Of a stretch of 64,000 nucleotides of DNA, positions 26,403 to 35,603 are shown piece after piece. A program made the translations under genes and the position numbers. The notes under the pieces are model-generated. The model was not told the DNA's origin, made no database searches, and saw only the letters and a list, made by a program, of their open reading frames with translations. The stretch lies in NCBI GenBank assembly GCA_017469265.1, contig JAFUGS010000093.1:23290-87289 (forward strand), in the 5' to 3' direction. Origin of the DNA: Clostridia bacterium. GTDB taxonomy: Bacteria > Bacillota > Clostridia > Christensenellales > Aristaeellaceae. Within the stretch, counting starts at the first letter, position 1. Every line of letters begins with the position of its first letter.

Positions 26403-27869
26403 TTACTGAGCCTTCCAGGCATTGTACTGATTCTGGAACTCAACCAGGACATCCTGATAGCCGGCAGCATCCAGAGCGGCCTGATAATCAGCGATGTAGG
26501 CATCCACGCCATCAGCGGGCACGCCGCCGTTCTCCAGCACGAAGCCGTACTGCTCGAACAGGCTCTGGCAGGCACTGTAAGCAGCTTCCACGGGGGTCTT
26601 GTCGAACCGGAAGCCAGCAGCTTCGGAGGTCTTGGCGCCGCCGTTGAAGTCGATGTACAGGTCAGCCTTGTTGTCGGGCTCGTTGTCCAGAGGAGTGACG
26701 ATCGTCGCAGAGGCAGACTCCCACATGCTGTGGTTGTACTTGTCGCTGTGCTGGGTCACATGCTTGATGGTCTGGCCATCAGCCTGAGTGTACTCGAAGT
26801 CTTCGCCTTCGATACCGAAGGTATACAGATCAGCCAGGGTGCTGTCGGTGTACAGCAGGCCCATGAAATCGATCGCGGCCTTCGCCTGCTCAGGAGTGCT
26901 GTTGGCGGTGATGCAGTAGCAGGAGCCCAGAGCAGAGGTGCTGTGCGCATAACGCTCGGTGGCGGGCTGCATGACAACTTCCTGATTGTAGCGAGAGTTG
27001 GCTTCAGCATTCACGGGGATATCGGTCCACCAGGAGATGGCCCAATCCTTGGTCTGTGTGGTGGTATCGGTGGTAACCTTGGTTACATCATCTTCAGAGA
27101 TGTAGCCCTTATCCGCCCAGTCGCCCATCAGTTTGCAGAACTCAGCGTATTCAGGAGTCAGAATAGTGTCAACCACTTCATTGGAGGCGCGATCCACAGC
27201 GAAGAAGTTGGTGGTAGCGTCAGCAGTGAAGAAGTCAAACTTATCAATGTACCAGCGATAGAACATGGCGGTCTTCTGGGTCAGGAAGGGGTACTTCAGG
27301 CCATCGGCCTTCGCATCCGCCAGCATGGGCTCCAGATCAGCCAGGGTCTTCACCGCGGTGATGTCCCAGTTATGGGCATCAACCAGTTCCTTCCGGAACA
27401 TGAAGTCATAGCCTTCCACGTTGTCTTTGTAGACCGGGATGAAGTAGTTCTTGCCGTTGTACTTGGTCGCTTCCCACTGACCTTCCGCCATGGAGGCATA
27501 CAGGGCAGTGCCGGGCAGCAGCTCGGTGATGTCGTACACAGCATTCTTCGGAACAAGATCATTCGTGCCGATGACAGCTTCCCAGGAAGCAGTCCACAGC
27601 AGGTTGATCTCGTTGTTGGCCAGGGCCAGGTTGACCTTGTCGCCATACTCGCCGGAACCAATGTCAGTCAGATTGATCTTGACATTGATCTTGTCAGCGA
27701 TGTAAGCATTGATGGCATCTTCGACCTTTTTCACCTGAGCGGAGTCAGGGGTGGCCAGGTTGAAGGTGCAGCGGGTCAGGTTGATGGTGACAGGCTCTTC
27801 CGCGGAAGCAAAAGAAGCCAGACCAAGAACCAGGCACACAGCCAACATCAGGGAAACAAGTTTCTTCAT
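26403..27869 (-). CDS. Sugar ABC transporter solute-binding protein
   Basis: 488 residues from ATG 27869 (AAGGAGG upstream). The signal peptide ends LASFASA-EE, a signal-peptidase I type site with no cysteine. The mature protein is a long type 1 binding protein with a DUF3502-like C-terminal part. Codon use is less GC-rich than in the first importer. It is the last gene of a permease-permease-binding protein operon closed by a strong terminator. Partners suggest oligosaccharide uptake; the substrate is not predictable. Confidence 0.88.
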   Translation of the reverse strand: MKKLVSLMLAVCLVLGLASFASAEEPVTINLTRCTFNLATPDSAQVKKVEDAINAYIADKINVKINLTDIGSGEYGDKVNLALANNEINLLWTASWEAVIGTNDLVPKNAVYDITELLPGTALYASMAEGQWEATKYNGKNYFIPVYKDNVEGYDFMFRKELVDAHNWDITAVKTLADLEPMLADAKADGLKYPFLTQKTAMFYRWYIDKFDFFTADATTNFFAVDRASNEVVDTILTPEYAEFCKLMGDWADKGYISEDDVTKVTTDTTTQTKDWAISWWTDIPVNAEANSRYNQEVVMQPATERYAHSTSALGSCYCITANSTPEQAKAAIDFMGLLYTDSTLADLYTFGIEGEDFEYTQADGQTIKHVTQHSDKYNHSMWESASATIVTPLDNEPDNKADLYIDFNGGAKTSEAAGFRFDKTPVEAAYSACQSLFEQYGFVLENGGVPADGVDAYIADYQAALDAAGYQDVLVEFQNQYNAWKAQ

Positions 27870-27951
27870 GGATGGGTTCCTCCTTGAAAAAATATTATTT
27901 CAAAGCATCTCACGCAGGAGATGCCTGAAATCGTAGTGTGCTGTTCTGTTA

Positions 27952-28866
27952 TTATCCCTTCACAGAGCCAACCGTCAAGCCTTTGACAAAGTACTTCTGG
28001 AAGAAGGGGTACACAATCATGATAGGACCGATAACCACAACCACGGTAGCCATTGTTGCGGAATACTGCGGTATGGTGCCACCCATTGCCGCACGCGCAC
28101 TGGCAGGCACGTTGGAGTTGTTCAGCAGGAATTCAATGCTCTTCTGAATATTGATCAGCAGCAGCTGCAACGGCTTTTTATTGTCACTTGTAATATACAG
28201 CAAAGCGTTCTGCCAGTCATTCCAATATGCGGTAGCCATCATGAAACCTACAGCTGCCAGGCTGGGCTTCATCAGAGGAAGCGTAATCTGGAAGAAAGTC
28301 CTATAATCGCCGGCGCCATCAATGGTGGCAGCTTCCATTAGCTCATAAGGAATAGAGTTTGCAATATACGTCCGCAGGATAATACAGTTCATCGTTGTGA
28401 CGCACAGCGGAAGAATCAGCAGAAGCAAACTATCTTTTAGTCCATAGGTACCGGTAAAAATCAAATATCCAGAAAGCTGGCCGCCGTTAAACAGCATCGG
28501 AATCAGCAGAAAAATAGACAGGAATTTACTCAGTTTAAAGTCATGGCGGCTGATGGAGTAGGCATACATGCTCATCATCATCAGGCCAAGGAATGTACCT
28601 GCAACCGTAACAAAAATCGTCACGCCATAGGACGTTAGCAACTTGTTGCCATAGCGAAGCACAGAATCAAAGCCATAGGTGGACCACTTGCCTGGCAGGA
28701 AGGAAAAACCGTTCTGTGTAATCCAGGTTTCATCCGCGAAAGCGGAAACAAAAACCAGGATTACAGGCGCAAAGCAGAATACCGTAAAAAGCAGGATGCA
28801 CAGCGCCAAGACGATCTGCCCGGGGCCGATCTTCCGGCTGCTTGTAACACTATATTTTTTAGCCAT
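27952..28866 (-). CDS. Sugar ABC transporter permease (LplC-like)
   Basis: 304 residues with about six membrane helices. The EAA loop reads LMEAATIDGAGDYRTFFQITLPL and the end is the typical FFQKYFVKGLTVGSVKG. It is the inner, MalG-type subunit. It lies 23 bases downstream of the other permease gene and 82 bases upstream of the binding protein gene; no ATPase gene is nearby. Confidence 0.92.
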   Translation of the reverse strand: MAKKYSVTSSRKIGPGQIVLALCILLFTVFCFAPVILVFVSAFADETWITQNGFSFLPGKWSTYGFDSVLRYGNKLLTSYGVTIFVTVAGTFLGLMMMSMYAYSISRHDFKLSKFLSIFLLIPMLFNGGQLSGYLIFTGTYGLKDSLLLLILPLCVTTMNCIILRTYIANSIPYELMEAATIDGAGDYRTFFQITLPLMKPSLAAVGFMMATAYWNDWQNALLYITSDNKKPLQLLLINIQKSIEFLLNNSNVPASARAAMGGTIPQYSATMATVVVVIGPIMIVYPFFQKYFVKGLTVGSVKG

Positions 28867-28889
28867 CTTCTCTCTCTCCCTTCCTCAGA

Positions 28890-29795
28890 TCAGAACAGCG
28901 CGCCATCGGGCTCGATGCGGCGAACCAGCCAGTTGGCAAACAGCATAAGAAGCAGGCCAACCACGGATTGGAAGAAGGAAGTAGCGGCTGTAAAGCCGAA
29001 ATTGCTATTCCGGAAAATTTGGTTAAGCACATAGGAGTCAATAACCTGCGTGGTGGGATAAAGAATACCACTGTTCCTGGTAACCTGATAGAACAGACCA
29101 GTATCGGAGCGCATGATGTTGCCAACCGAAAGCAACAGCATAACAGTAATCATCGGAATCAGGGATGGAATCGTAATATGAACAATCTGCTGCCATTTAT
29201 TCGCACCATCGATATCCGCCGCCTCATATAGGGAGGTATCAATACCGCTCAAAACAGACATATAAAGCACTGAACCATAGCCTGTATCCTTCCAAATCTT
29301 TACAATCAGCAGTATCCATGGCCAATATCCGGCCTTAGAGTAAAAACGGATGCTTGTTCCAAGTGCATGGTTGATCAGGCCTGTGTCGGATGCGATGAAT
29401 GCATAGACGATGAATTGCACAGCCGCGTAGGAGATGAATACGGGGATGATCATCAGAGTCTGGGTCGTCTTGGCGAAGCGTTTCAGCGCCAACTGGTCAA
29501 TTGCGATAGCCAGTGCTACATTCAGCAACGTTCCGACCGCTGTAAACAGCAGATAGTACAGAACAGTGTTCTTCGTCATATTGATGAATGTATCTTTTGA
29601 TTGGATAAGGAATTTGAAATTATCCAGGCCCACCCATGGACTTGCAAAAATGCCCTTTGAATAGTCAAAGGACTTGAACGCAAGCACCAGGCCTGCCATA
29701 GGAACATACATAATAAAGAAAAGAACCAGAAATGCTGGTAACGCCAGCACCACATGTGCGCGATGCTTCCATGTATTCTGAAGAAACTCTTTCAA
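28890..29795 (-). CDS. Sugar ABC transporter permease (LplB-like)
   Basis: 301 residues starting at TTG 29795, which has GGGAGGGG eight bases upstream; earlier in-frame codons have no site. The protein shows the LplB opening (HVVLALPAFLVLFFIMYVPM), about six helices and the EAA loop (LYEAADIDGANKWQQIVHITIPS). First gene of the operon, transcribed from the promoter at 29887-29915 with a leader of about 85 bases. Confidence 0.9.
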   Translation of the reverse strand: MKEFLQNTWKHRAHVVLALPAFLVLFFIMYVPMAGLVLAFKSFDYSKGIFASPWVGLDNFKFLIQSKDTFINMTKNTVLYYLLFTAVGTLLNVALAIAIDQLALKRFAKTTQTLMIIPVFISYAAVQFIVYAFIASDTGLINHALGTSIRFYSKAGYWPWILLIVKIWKDTGYGSVLYMSVLSGIDTSLYEAADIDGANKWQQIVHITIPSLIPMITVMLLLSVGNIMRSDTGLFYQVTRNSGILYPTTQVIDSYVLNQIFRNSNFGFTAATSFFQSVVGLLLMLFANWLVRRIEPDGALF

Positions 29796-29886
29796 CAGAT
29801 CATCCCCTCCCGACTTTTTCTCTTTCGAAGGAAAACAGGAGCACAAGAAAAAGGCCCTCCCATTTCTCCTCTTCTAAACAGATGAC

Positions 29887-29915
29887 AGTATATCGCAACT
29901 CTTAAGAAAAGGCAA
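29887..29915 (-). promoter_or_regulatory. Promoter of the second sugar ABC operon
   Basis: Minus strand TTGCCT (29910-29915), 17-base spacer, TATACT (29887-29892), immediately after the terminator of an upstream unit. Confidence 0.7.
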
Positions 29916-29926
29916 GAAAAAAGAAT

Positions 29927-29961
29927 AAAAAAATGAGGAGAAAAAACGAGGTTTTTTCTCC
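29927..29961 (-). terminator. Terminator of a lost upstream gene
   Basis: Perfect 11-base-pair stem GGAGAAAAAAC/GTTTTTTCTCC, loop CTC, then seven T residues on the minus strand. No intact gene precedes it; only the short coding remnant at 29986-30060 does. Confidence 0.85.
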
Positions 29962-29985
29962 CATGCAGATTCGCATTTTTTGCGC

Positions 29986-30060
29986 TCAGGGCTGCAGCGG
30001 AACGACGGGCCAGGGGTACTCCACGGTGAGGATATCGTCCACGATCGTATGTTGGCAAAG
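29986..30060 (-). pseudogene. Possible C-terminal gene remnant
   Basis: Within a 410-base gap between two ABC operons, a GC-richer patch reads on the minus strand as TIVDDILTVEYPWPVVPLQP followed by TGA, in codon usage like the surrounding genes, and is followed 25 bases later by a perfect terminator. Upstream the reading frame has no plausible start and becomes AT-rich. I read this as the tail of a deleted gene. It is too short to identify. The rest of the gap (30061-30160) shows nothing I can support. Confidence 0.4.
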
Positions 30061-30160
30061 GCATCGCTGTAAAAACAAAGGAAAAACACAAACAAAAGTG
30101 AAAGGGCCGACTGAGATCTCCTCTTTTCCATAAAGCATGAGCGCATCATCCTTTCAGTAG

Positions 30161-30188
30161 AAAATCGGGAGCTCCGCAGGAGCTCCCG
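30161..30188 (-). terminator. Terminator of the third sugar ABC operon
   Basis: Perfect ten-base-pair stem CGGGAGCTCC/GGAGCTCCCG with a three-base loop, then ATTTT on the minus strand, 18 bases past the last permease gene. Confidence 0.85.
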
Positions 30189-30205
30189 TCAGATAGCTGA
30201 ACAGC

Positions 30206-31090
30206 TTATCCTTTTACCGCACCAGCGATAAAACTGTCCTGAATGCGCTTGCTCAGGAAGATATACACGATGATCGTCGGCAGCGTTGCGATACTCAGCG
30301 CCGCGCCGATGGGGCCCCAGCGTGTCGTATACTGGCCGAACAGCTGCTGCACCCCGACGGGCAGCGTCCTGTACTTGCCGGCGCTGACAAAAATCGTCGC
30401 GAAGAGCAGTTCATTCCAGCATTGCAGGAACGTATAGATTCCAACCGTCGCCACCGCGGGCATCATCAGCGGGAATATCACCCGGCAGAAGATCCCCCAT
30501 ACGCCGCAGCCATCCAGGAAGGCCGCTTCATCCAGATCATACGGGATATCGCCCATGAACCCGATGCTGATCAGGATTCCCATGGACAGCGCGAAGGCCG
30601 CATAAGGGAAAATCAGAGCTGCATAGGTGTTCAGGAGTTTCATCCGGGAAAGAATCACGTATACCGGTACGATGGCCGCGTGAATCGGAATCGTCAGGCC
30701 GAGCATGAAGAACTTGTTCATCATCTTTCGGCCTTTCCAGACAAGCCTCGTCAGCGCATAGGTCGCCATAAAGGATGCGACCAGCGTGATCAGGATGACC
30801 AGCACAGCCACCACCAGGCTGTTGAGGAAATACTGGCCCATGTTCCCGGTGTTCATGGCTTCTGAATAGTTGGACCATTCCCATTGCTTCGGCAGCCCCA
30901 CGCGGTTCGGCTCTACACGTACGCGTTCCCCAGTGACTTCATCCACGTAGGAATGACCAAGAATCTCGTCGTTGGTCTTCAGTGAGAAGGTCAGCATCCA
31001 GTACAGCGGGAAAAGATTGATCACAACCAGAATGATCAGCAGCAGGTGAACAATGACATTGGAAAACTTGAATTTTCTTACTTCGTTCAT
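30206..31090 (-). CDS. Sugar ABC transporter permease (MalG-type)
   Basis: 294 residues from ATG 31090, eight bases after GGGGGGAG and overlapping the upstream permease stop by four bases. About six helices; EAA loop DLDEAAFLDGCGVWGIFCRVIFPL; ends QDSFIAGAVKG. A periplasmic-side segment of charged residues (EILGHSYVDEVTGERVRVE) between helices 1 and 2 is longer than usual. Last gene of the operon. Confidence 0.92.
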   Translation of the reverse strand: MNEVRKFKFSNVIVHLLLIILVVINLFPLYWMLTFSLKTNDEILGHSYVDEVTGERVRVEPNRVGLPKQWEWSNYSEAMNTGNMGQYFLNSLVVAVLVILITLVASFMATYALTRLVWKGRKMMNKFFMLGLTIPIHAAIVPVYVILSRMKLLNTYAALIFPYAAFALSMGILISIGFMGDIPYDLDEAAFLDGCGVWGIFCRVIFPLMMPAVATVGIYTFLQCWNELLFATIFVSAGKYRTLPVGVQQLFGQYTTRWGPIGAALSIATLPTIIVYIFLSKRIQDSFIAGAVKG

Positions 31091-32064
31091 GCCACTTTCT
31101 CCCCCCTGTCCCTGAAAGCCAGGCTGATCAGCAGCGCGAAAATAAAGCACAGAATAATCAGCACCACAGCGATAGCGCTCCCCAGGCCGTAACTGTTATG
31201 CAGGAAAAGCAGCTTGTACATCAGCGTACTGGGCAGTTCCGCCTTGGTCGTATCCTTCATCAGCGCGTATACCAGATCGAAGGATTTCAGCGATCCCGTA
31301 ACCGCGAAGATGACACTGACCCTCAGAATTGGCTTGATATACGGAATGATAATGTGGCGGTTCACCTGTCCCTCCGTGCAGCCGTCCAGCTGAGCGGCTT
31401 CCATCAGCTCCATCGGGACGCCCTTGATGCCCGCATACATCAGCAGCATATGATATCCGATATACTGCCATAGGATGGGAACAAAAGCCGCGATCAGCGC
31501 CGTTTCCCGGAATCCGGTCCACTGACCGGTAAACGGAAGCTTGGAAGACTTGATCCCGCTGGAAATCGCGGGGAACAGCCACTTGTCAATTCCAAGCGAT
31601 CGCAGCAGCGCGTTCAGCAGACCGCCTTCTCCCGGATCATAGATATTCATCCACAGACGGCCGATAATGACCGTGGAAATCAGCACAGGCATAAAAAAGA
31701 TGGACAGATAGGCCCGCTCTCCCCTGATCCCCTTGCTCAGCTTGAGCGCGATGATCAGGGCAATCGGCAGCTGGATGAACACGGAAAGCGCGGCCAGCGC
31801 CAGCGCATTTCCCAAAGCGTTCCCCATGTATTTGTCGTTGACAAACAGCTTCCCGGTATTCGGGTTTGTCAGCATGCTGCTGAACAGGGTTTTGTAGTTA
31901 TCCAGGCCCACAAATTTCATATCCGCGCCGGAGATGGAATTAAAATCGCAGAAGCTGTAGATGAGGGACATGATGATCGGAGCGATCAGGATGCCGATGA
32001 ACAGGATCAGCGCCGGCAGCAGGAAAAGAAAAATGTTCAGCCGATAGCCGAAAGTTCTTTTCAT
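31087..32064 (-). CDS. Sugar ABC transporter permease (MalF-type)
   Basis: 325 residues. Hydrophobic opening NIFLFLLPALILFIGILIAP, six or so helices and EAA loop LMEAAQLDGCTEGQVNRHII. Translationally coupled (ATGA) to the next permease. It follows the binding protein gene after a 98-base gap containing a terminator-like hairpin that probably lowers permease relative to binding protein. Confidence 0.92.
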   Translation of the reverse strand: MKRTFGYRLNIFLFLLPALILFIGILIAPIIMSLIYSFCDFNSISGADMKFVGLDNYKTLFSSMLTNPNTGKLFVNDKYMGNALGNALALAALSVFIQLPIALIIALKLSKGIRGERAYLSIFFMPVLISTVIIGRLWMNIYDPGEGGLLNALLRSLGIDKWLFPAISSGIKSSKLPFTGQWTGFRETALIAAFVPILWQYIGYHMLLMYAGIKGVPMELMEAAQLDGCTEGQVNRHIIIPYIKPILRVSVIFAVTGSLKSFDLVYALMKDTTKAELPSTLMYKLLFLHNSYGLGSAIAVVLIILCFIFALLISLAFRDRGEKVA

Positions 32065-32083
32065 CTTTCTGAATCCTTTTCAA

Positions 32084-32133
32084 TAAAAGAGGGAGGCGGC
32101 CCTCTCAGGAATGATCCTGACAGAGCCGTCTCC
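32084..32133 (-). terminator. Intra-operon attenuating hairpin
   Basis: A long imperfect hairpin (32092-32133) including the perfect inner stem TCAGGA/TCCTGA, followed by CTCTTTTATT on the minus strand, between binding protein and permease genes. Such partial terminators commonly set a high binding-protein to permease ratio. Confidence 0.75.
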
Positions 32134-32162
32134 GTATGGATTGTTTCAGATCAGGACTGATC

Positions 32163-33407
32163 TTACTGCAGCTGGCTGGACAGGCCTTCAATGAAGCCGG
32201 CGCCGTCGATTTCGCAGCCATAAACCTTGGAAACATAGTCCAGATAGATGTTCGCGGGATCAGCGCTCATGGCGGTGTCGCCGAACAGCACCATGCCGTC
32301 CGCGGCAGCGACCATCGCGGCGACCTCAGACACCAAAGGCTTCACGTCAGCGGTGTCATAGTAGGGCGTCCAGGCAGGCAGTCCGGAACCGGCCAGATAG
32401 CCATAGTGGCAGATTTCCTTGCCCAGTTCGAAAGCGACCTTGGCAGCCAGCTCAGTGTCTTTGGCAGTGGCAGCGACAGCCAGGGAGTCAGACGGTCCGC
32501 CGATAACCTGCGCGTAGGTAGCCTTTTCGGCATCCAGCACGGGGAACATCGCCACTTTGAAGTTGCCTTCCGCGTCATTGATTTCGCCGCAGTTCCAGGA
32601 ACCGTTCTGATAGAAAGCGGTCTTGCCGGCGATGAAGTTGGCCTTCACCTGGTCATTGCCCAGCGCCAGGCCGTCGGGATCGAAGTAACCTTTGATGATC
32701 ATTTCCTGGAAGGTGTCAACCGCCTTGGCGATCGCTTCGTCGTTCCAGGTGCCTTCGCCGGCGAAGATCTTGTTCAGAGATTCATAGCCGATGGTCTTCA
32801 GGATCATGGGCTCCAGATACTCGGTCACGCACCAGGTTTCAGAACCAGCGCAGCCGAAGGGGATGATGCCGGCGGCCACCAGGTCGTCGCAGCACTTGAT
32901 CAGGTCATCATAGGTCTCCGGGATCTTGTCCCAGCCGGCCTGCGCCAGCAGATCCATGTTCGCGAACAGCGCCACAATGTTCATGGTCAGCGGCACCGCA
33001 TAATGATCCTTGTTTTCGCCGTAGGAAGCGTTCTGCATCATCACTTCGGGCAGCTCATCCTTGTAGGCCTGATAAGCATCGTTCAGGCAGAACACATTGC
33101 CCTGCGCAGCGAAGTCGCCGCAGAAAGCGCCGGCCCAGGTGAAGAAGATGTCCGGCAGCGTGCTCGGATCAGCCATGGCAGCCTTGATCTTGGTCTTGTA
33201 GGACTGATTCTCAAAAGCTTCCCACTCGATCTTCACGCCGAGGCTTTCCTCGACAGAAGCAATTGCCTTCTCATAGGCAGGACGGTTCGCATCGCTCTCC
33301 GTAGCGATACACCACAGGGTCAGCGTGGGCTTCTCGGCTTCCGCGAAGGCAGAGGCCATGCCCAGCAGCATCATGGCTGCGAGCAGCAGAGCAACAAACT
33401 TCTTCAT
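32163..33407 (-). CDS. Sugar ABC transporter solute-binding protein
   Basis: 414 residues from ATG 33407 (AAAAGGAGG upstream; the longer frame is leader). Signal peptide MKKFVALLLAAMMLLGMASAFA-EAE, again signal-peptidase I type and lacking a lipobox. The mature domain is a standard MalE/UgpB-like type 1 binding protein with the motifs SSTLPDIFFTWAG-like and AFYQNGSWNCG. First gene of the operon, driven by a strong promoter at 33552-33580. Confidence 0.9.
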   Translation of the reverse strand: MKKFVALLLAAMMLLGMASAFAEAEKPTLTLWCIATESDANRPAYEKAIASVEESLGVKIEWEAFENQSYKTKIKAAMADPSTLPDIFFTWAGAFCGDFAAQGNVFCLNDAYQAYKDELPEVMMQNASYGENKDHYAVPLTMNIVALFANMDLLAQAGWDKIPETYDDLIKCCDDLVAAGIIPFGCAGSETWCVTEYLEPMILKTIGYESLNKIFAGEGTWNDEAIAKAVDTFQEMIIKGYFDPDGLALGNDQVKANFIAGKTAFYQNGSWNCGEINDAEGNFKVAMFPVLDAEKATYAQVIGGPSDSLAVAATAKDTELAAKVAFELGKEICHYGYLAGSGLPAWTPYYDTADVKPLVSEVAAMVAAADGMVLFGDTAMSADPANIYLDYVSKVYGCEIDGAGFIEGLSSQLQ

Positions 33408-33551
33408 AACAGTTTCCTCCTTTTTTGCGGTTTTACCGCATATTTCCAACAGCATCAAAGCTGCAGGGTACAAGAAACAATCCTGAACGGACAAGCTTTT
33501 TCAAGTCATGAAGCCCAATCAGGTCAACCTGGAATTTCTGTAACTGATTAA

Positions 33552-33580
33552 ATTATAGCGAAAGAACGCTGAAAATTCAA
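33552..33580 (-). promoter_or_regulatory. Strong promoter of the third sugar ABC operon
   Basis: Minus strand TTGAAT (33575-33580), 17-base spacer, perfect TATAAT (33552-33557). The leader is about 138 bases. Inverted repeats AGCGAAA/TTTCGCT and CAGCGC/GCGTTG flank and overlap the -35 and may be operator sites. Together with the terminator at 33688-33717 this accounts for the 325-base gap. Confidence 0.8.
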
Positions 33581-33687
33581 CGCAAAACATGCGCTGTTTC
33601 GCTTAGATTTTGCTTTCTCATTCTTTGTTGTGATAATCTCCTTCCATGCCTCGCCATAATGTGTACCCTGTACGGCACCGCGCGGTC

Positions 33688-33717
33688 AAAAAGCGGACAG
33701 GAAATCCTGCCCGCTTT
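33688..33717 (-). terminator. Terminator of the fourth sugar ABC operon
   Basis: Minus strand GCGGGCAGGA-TT-TCCTGTCCGC (one G-T pair) extended by AAA/TTT and followed by TTTTTG, about 15 bases past the stop at 33733. Confidence 0.8.
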
Positions 33718-33732
33718 AGGAACAAAACGTGT

Positions 33733-34629
33733 TTACTTGATGGAACCTTCCACCATGCCTTTGATAATGTAGCGCTGCGCGAAGATGAAAAGGATGATGA
33801 TGGGCAGCATGGCCAGCAGCGTGCTGGTCAGCAGCAGATCCCACTGCTTGATATAGGACCCGGCAAACATGCTGACCGCCAGGGGCAGCGTCTGAACCTG
33901 CCCGTTGGATCCCAGCACCAGCAGCGGCAGCAGATAGTCGTTCCAGATCCAGATGCCATTGAGGATCAGGACCGTCACCGCGGTGGGCTGCAGCAGGGGC
34001 AGCACAATCCGGAAAAAGATACCCGCCCTGGAGCATCCGTCGATATCCGCCGCTTCCTCCAGCTCCAGGGGAACCGTTTTGATGAAGCCGTGAAAGATGA
34101 AAACGCTCAGGGCCATGCCGAAGCCGAGATAGCAGAGCACGATGCCCGGATAGGTGCCGCTCAGGGTAATGCCGAAGAAATTCCCCAGCATCCGCAGCCA
34201 CTGCACCAGGGGCAGCATGACCACCTGGAAGGGAATCACCATGGAAGCCACCAGGACCATAAAGATCATCGTGGACCACCAGGTTTTGTTCCGGACCAGC
34301 ACCCAGGCGCACATGGCGGAGGCGATGACGATCACCAGCAGGGAGAAAAAGGTGATCACCGTGCTGTCCCGGAACGCGCTCCAGTAGGAAAAGTTCGGAT
34401 TGTTCAGCGTGTTGGTGATATTGGTCCCCATCTGTCCCCAGTTTGTGGGCAGGGATACGGGGGAGAAGGAGATTTCCACCGCCGTTTTGGCCGAGTTGAT
34501 CACCACCAGGATGAACGGCGCCATGAACAGCAGAAACAGCAGAAAAGCCAGGATGACCTTGATCCATTTTCCCGCGACGTGGCGGATATGCGATCCCTGG
34601 GTCCGGCTCTGAACGCCAGCAGCCTGCAT
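33733..34629 (-). CDS. Sugar ABC transporter permease (MalG-type)
   Basis: 298 residues from ATG 34629, which shares one base with the preceding stop codon (TAATG) and has GGGAGG upstream inside the previous gene. Six or so helices, EAA loop ELEEAADIDGCSRAGIFFRIVLPL, and end FAQRYIIKGMVEGSIK are typical. Last gene of the operon. Confidence 0.93.
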   Translation of the reverse strand: MQAAGVQSRTQGSHIRHVAGKWIKVILAFLLFLLFMAPFILVVINSAKTAVEISFSPVSLPTNWGQMGTNITNTLNNPNFSYWSAFRDSTVITFFSLLVIVIASAMCAWVLVRNKTWWSTMIFMVLVASMVIPFQVVMLPLVQWLRMLGNFFGITLSGTYPGIVLCYLGFGMALSVFIFHGFIKTVPLELEEAADIDGCSRAGIFFRIVLPLLQPTAVTVLILNGIWIWNDYLLPLLVLGSNGQVQTLPLAVSMFAGSYIKQWDLLLTSTLLAMLPIIILFIFAQRYIIKGMVEGSIK

Positions 34630-35522
34630 TACATCTCCACCTCCCTCTTCTTGTTGATGGAAACCTGAACCAGGGAGATCACGACCAGCATAATGAAGAA
34701 CATGATCGCCTTGGCCTGCCCCTGGCCCCACAGGTTTTTGGTGATGGCGGTGTTGTAGATGTTCAGCGCCAGCATCTCGCTGGTCTTGACCGCCTTGAGC
34801 ATATACATGCCCGCGGGACCGCCCTGAGTCAGGGAAGTATTCAGGTCGAACATTTTAAAGGAATTCGTCAGGGTCAGGAAAATCGTGATCGTGAAGGAAT
34901 TGGCCATCATGGGGATCAGGATTTTCCAGAGCCGCGTCCAGAAATTCGCGCCGTCGACGGAGGCGGCTTCCATCAGATTCTGGGGAATACCCTGAATCGC
35001 CGCGACATAGATCATCATAATATACCCGGCGTACTGCCAGATATTCACGAAGCTCATGGCCCAGATCACGGTATCCTTGTTGCCGATCAGGGACTTTTCC
35101 AGAAACGCGATGCCCAGATTCTTCCCCAGGTCCGTCAGTACATTGTTGAAAATGAACTGCCAGATATATCCCAGCACGATGCCGCCGATCAGGTTCGGCA
35201 CAAAGAAGCCGGCGCGCAGTACGTTCTTTCCGGTAATATTGCTGGTCACCAGCAGGGAAAGGAAGAACGCCACCACATTCACCAGCACCACGTTGATCAC
35301 CGTATATTCCACCGTAATGAGGAAGGAATACAGAAACGCTGGCTCACTGAACATCGCCTTGTAATTATCAAACCCTACAAAGGTCAGCACGGAGCGAACG
35401 CCGTTGAAATCGGTCATGGAATAGTAGATTCCGAGGAAAAAGGGCACGATCATGACCAGGCTGAAAGACAGTACCGCCGGCGCCAGAAACAGGGCGTTTA
35501 CGAGCCTGTGTCTTCTTCCCAT
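34629..35522 (-). CDS. Sugar ABC transporter permease (MalF-type)
   Basis: 297 residues, opening LVNALFLAPAVLSFSLVMIVPFF, with EAA loop NLMEAASVDGANFWTRLWKILIPM. It follows the binding protein gene after an 81-base gap carrying an attenuating hairpin and is coupled to the MalG-type gene. Confidence 0.93.
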   Translation of the reverse strand: MGRRHRLVNALFLAPAVLSFSLVMIVPFFLGIYYSMTDFNGVRSVLTFVGFDNYKAMFSEPAFLYSFLITVEYTVINVVLVNVVAFFLSLLVTSNITGKNVLRAGFFVPNLIGGIVLGYIWQFIFNNVLTDLGKNLGIAFLEKSLIGNKDTVIWAMSFVNIWQYAGYIMMIYVAAIQGIPQNLMEAASVDGANFWTRLWKILIPMMANSFTITIFLTLTNSFKMFDLNTSLTQGGPAGMYMLKAVKTSEMLALNIYNTAITKNLWGQGQAKAIMFFIMLVVISLVQVSINKKREVEM

Positions 35523-35543
35523 CTTCGATAGCCTCCCTCAACA

Positions 35544-35578
35544 AAGTAAAAGGGAGAGCCGCCAGAAGCGACTCCCCC
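35544..35578 (-). terminator. Intra-operon attenuating hairpin
   Basis: Minus strand GGGGGAGTCGC, loop TTCTG, GCGGCTCTCCC (one mismatch, one G-T pair), then TTTTACTTT. Same position and presumed role as the hairpin in the third importer operon. Confidence 0.7.
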
Positions 35579-35603
35579 AGCAGATTTCATTTGTCCGGAT
35601 CGG

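Noticed and set aside
29792-30091. 99-residue open frame on the minus strand
   Set aside because: It runs through a clear terminator and promoter and has a low-complexity product; it is not a gene.
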